Source of the DNA: Onchidella celtica
Taxonomy: Eukaryota > Mollusca > Gastropoda > Systellommatophora > Onchidiidae
Length of the DNA: 64,000 nucleotides
NCBI GenBank assembly: GCA_963931925.1
Contig: OZ007574.1
Span: forward strand, 34,267,961 to 34,331,960
Direction: 5' to 3'
A program made the position numbers and the translations under genes. The notes beneath the pieces are model-generated. The model saw only the letters and a list, made by a program, of their open reading frames with translations, made no database searches and was not told the origin of the DNA. Shown here one piece after another: positions 63,013 through 64,000 of the stretch (position 1 is the stretch's first letter; each line of letters starts with the position of its first letter).

Positions 63013-64000
63013 CGCTTTTTCAGAGACTTGGGCATTTGCATCACAGCTTTCGTACTCTATTGTGCGAGCAGATTACCCAGCATACGCCCGGGCTTACAAA
63101 ATTAATAAGCTGCCCTCGGCACCTTGACTTGCAAATCCTTTTGTGCTGCTTAATAATTTAATGCTGCACCTGAGTGTGCTGTCCAACCACCGAAAGAGGA
63201 TGCCATTGAGCTATTTAGGCTATAGATTTACGGTGATGCTTAGTGGAGTAACGATTCTTAAAATGTTGGGAAGGAAATCAAAAGCCTCACCTAATTTTGA
63301 TTTCTGCCTATTTACTTTTCAGAATCATTTACACCAAGAATGAGTTCGTAGAAACCTAGCATATTTCCTAATTTTTCATCTCAAATATTTTCATAATTGT
63401 TCGTTCTGCTTTTTTTTTTTTTTTTTTGAAAAGTGTTAACATAGCGTCCAACATACCACGTTATAATGGCATTATGATGATGATGATGATGATGATGATT
63501 ACTCAATGATTATCACAACATAGTGAATATCGTTTTCTCTAAACGTGCGAGTAATTTGTAAAAACATGATTTTTTTTTTGGTGACTGCTAAAAAAAACGG
63601 AATCAGGAAATAATTCTTTATCAAAGCAAAACGTGACAGTAAAGTATTCGAATGAAAAAAAAAAACCAAACAAACTAAGAATATTCGCCAGATATTATCA
63701 TTATATAGTGATCATTATTGTGTCATTAGTTAGCAGAGTGAAAGGGTCTCTGTGGAATAAATATTTTCGATAGATTTTTTTTTTTTTTTGGTCTGAATGT
63801 GTAATTTTACATAAGTTATGCATGATGGAGATGGAAAGTTGTAGGCTGACTTGCCTTTGACGTTGTCTCGGACTTTGTTTACGTTTTGAAGTGTATGTGT
63901 GTTTTTCATTCTCACATCAATTTTGAAAAGCAGGGGGAAAATCTAAAATTTTAATCATCATTTCATAATCTTGCTTAAATCTTTGGCTGTTGCGGTTGTT
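63013..64000. other. Intergenic to window end, no gene recognised
   Basis: AT-rich, with an ATG trinucleotide run at 63474-63500 and T/A homopolymers. No exon seen. Confidence 0.45.

Overview
This window is animal nuclear DNA, most likely from a mollusc or another lophotrochozoan. That is an inference from three things: spliced genes with GT-AG introns, a secreted tyrosinase of the kind common in molluscs, and a dense load of LINEs, a Gmr1-like Ty3/gypsy element, palindromic MITEs and ATCT/GATA microsatellites. No prokaryotic feature (operon, CRISPR array, Shine-Dalgarno start) is present.

Two spliced host genes can be modelled. A Cys-loop, anion-selective ligand-gated channel subunit (glycine-receptor/GluCl type) runs on the + strand from 15308 to 36343. 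Eight exons with consistent reading phases encode about 382 residues; the signal-peptide exon was not found. A complete secreted tyrosinase runs on the - strand from 50896 to 40120. It has five exons, about 394 codons, both copper sites and a Cys-rich tail. The two genes converge (3' to 3') across about 3.8 kb of minisatellite-rich DNA.

Layout. 1-3.3 kb: an RTE-like LINE (-) with one premature stop. 3.4-9.2 kb: a MITE, then a 5'-truncated Gmr1-like LTR element. 9.2-13.6 kb: a MITE split by a second LINE (-). 13.8-15.2 kb: another MITE and a LINE remnant. 15.3-36.3 kb: the channel gene; its largest intron (21.4-33.0 kb) carries a full-length Gmr1-like element with two near-identical 1237-bp LTRs, a TCTAG target-site duplication and a tRNA-Pro-type primer site. 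37.5-39.9 kb: a foldback element and two minisatellites. 40.1-50.9 kb: the tyrosinase gene. One of its introns holds an R2-type (restriction-like-endonuclease) LINE remnant embedded in a (TATC)n array, and another holds a third LINE (-). 51-64 kb: gene-poor DNA with hAT-like MITEs, a second MITE family and long GGAT/GATA arrays.

The points that most deserve attention are: (i) the integrase-before-reverse-transcriptase order in both gypsy-type copies; (ii) the R2-type LINE flanked on both sides by the same tetranucleotide repeat; (iii) a MITE family seen in four copies with matched 7-bp flanks, one of them 12 bp inside a splice donor; (iv) a triplicated exon-intron junction in the channel gene; (v) a hAT-like MITE only a few bases downstream of the tyrosinase stop codon. 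All family assignments were made by eye from motifs; no database search was run.
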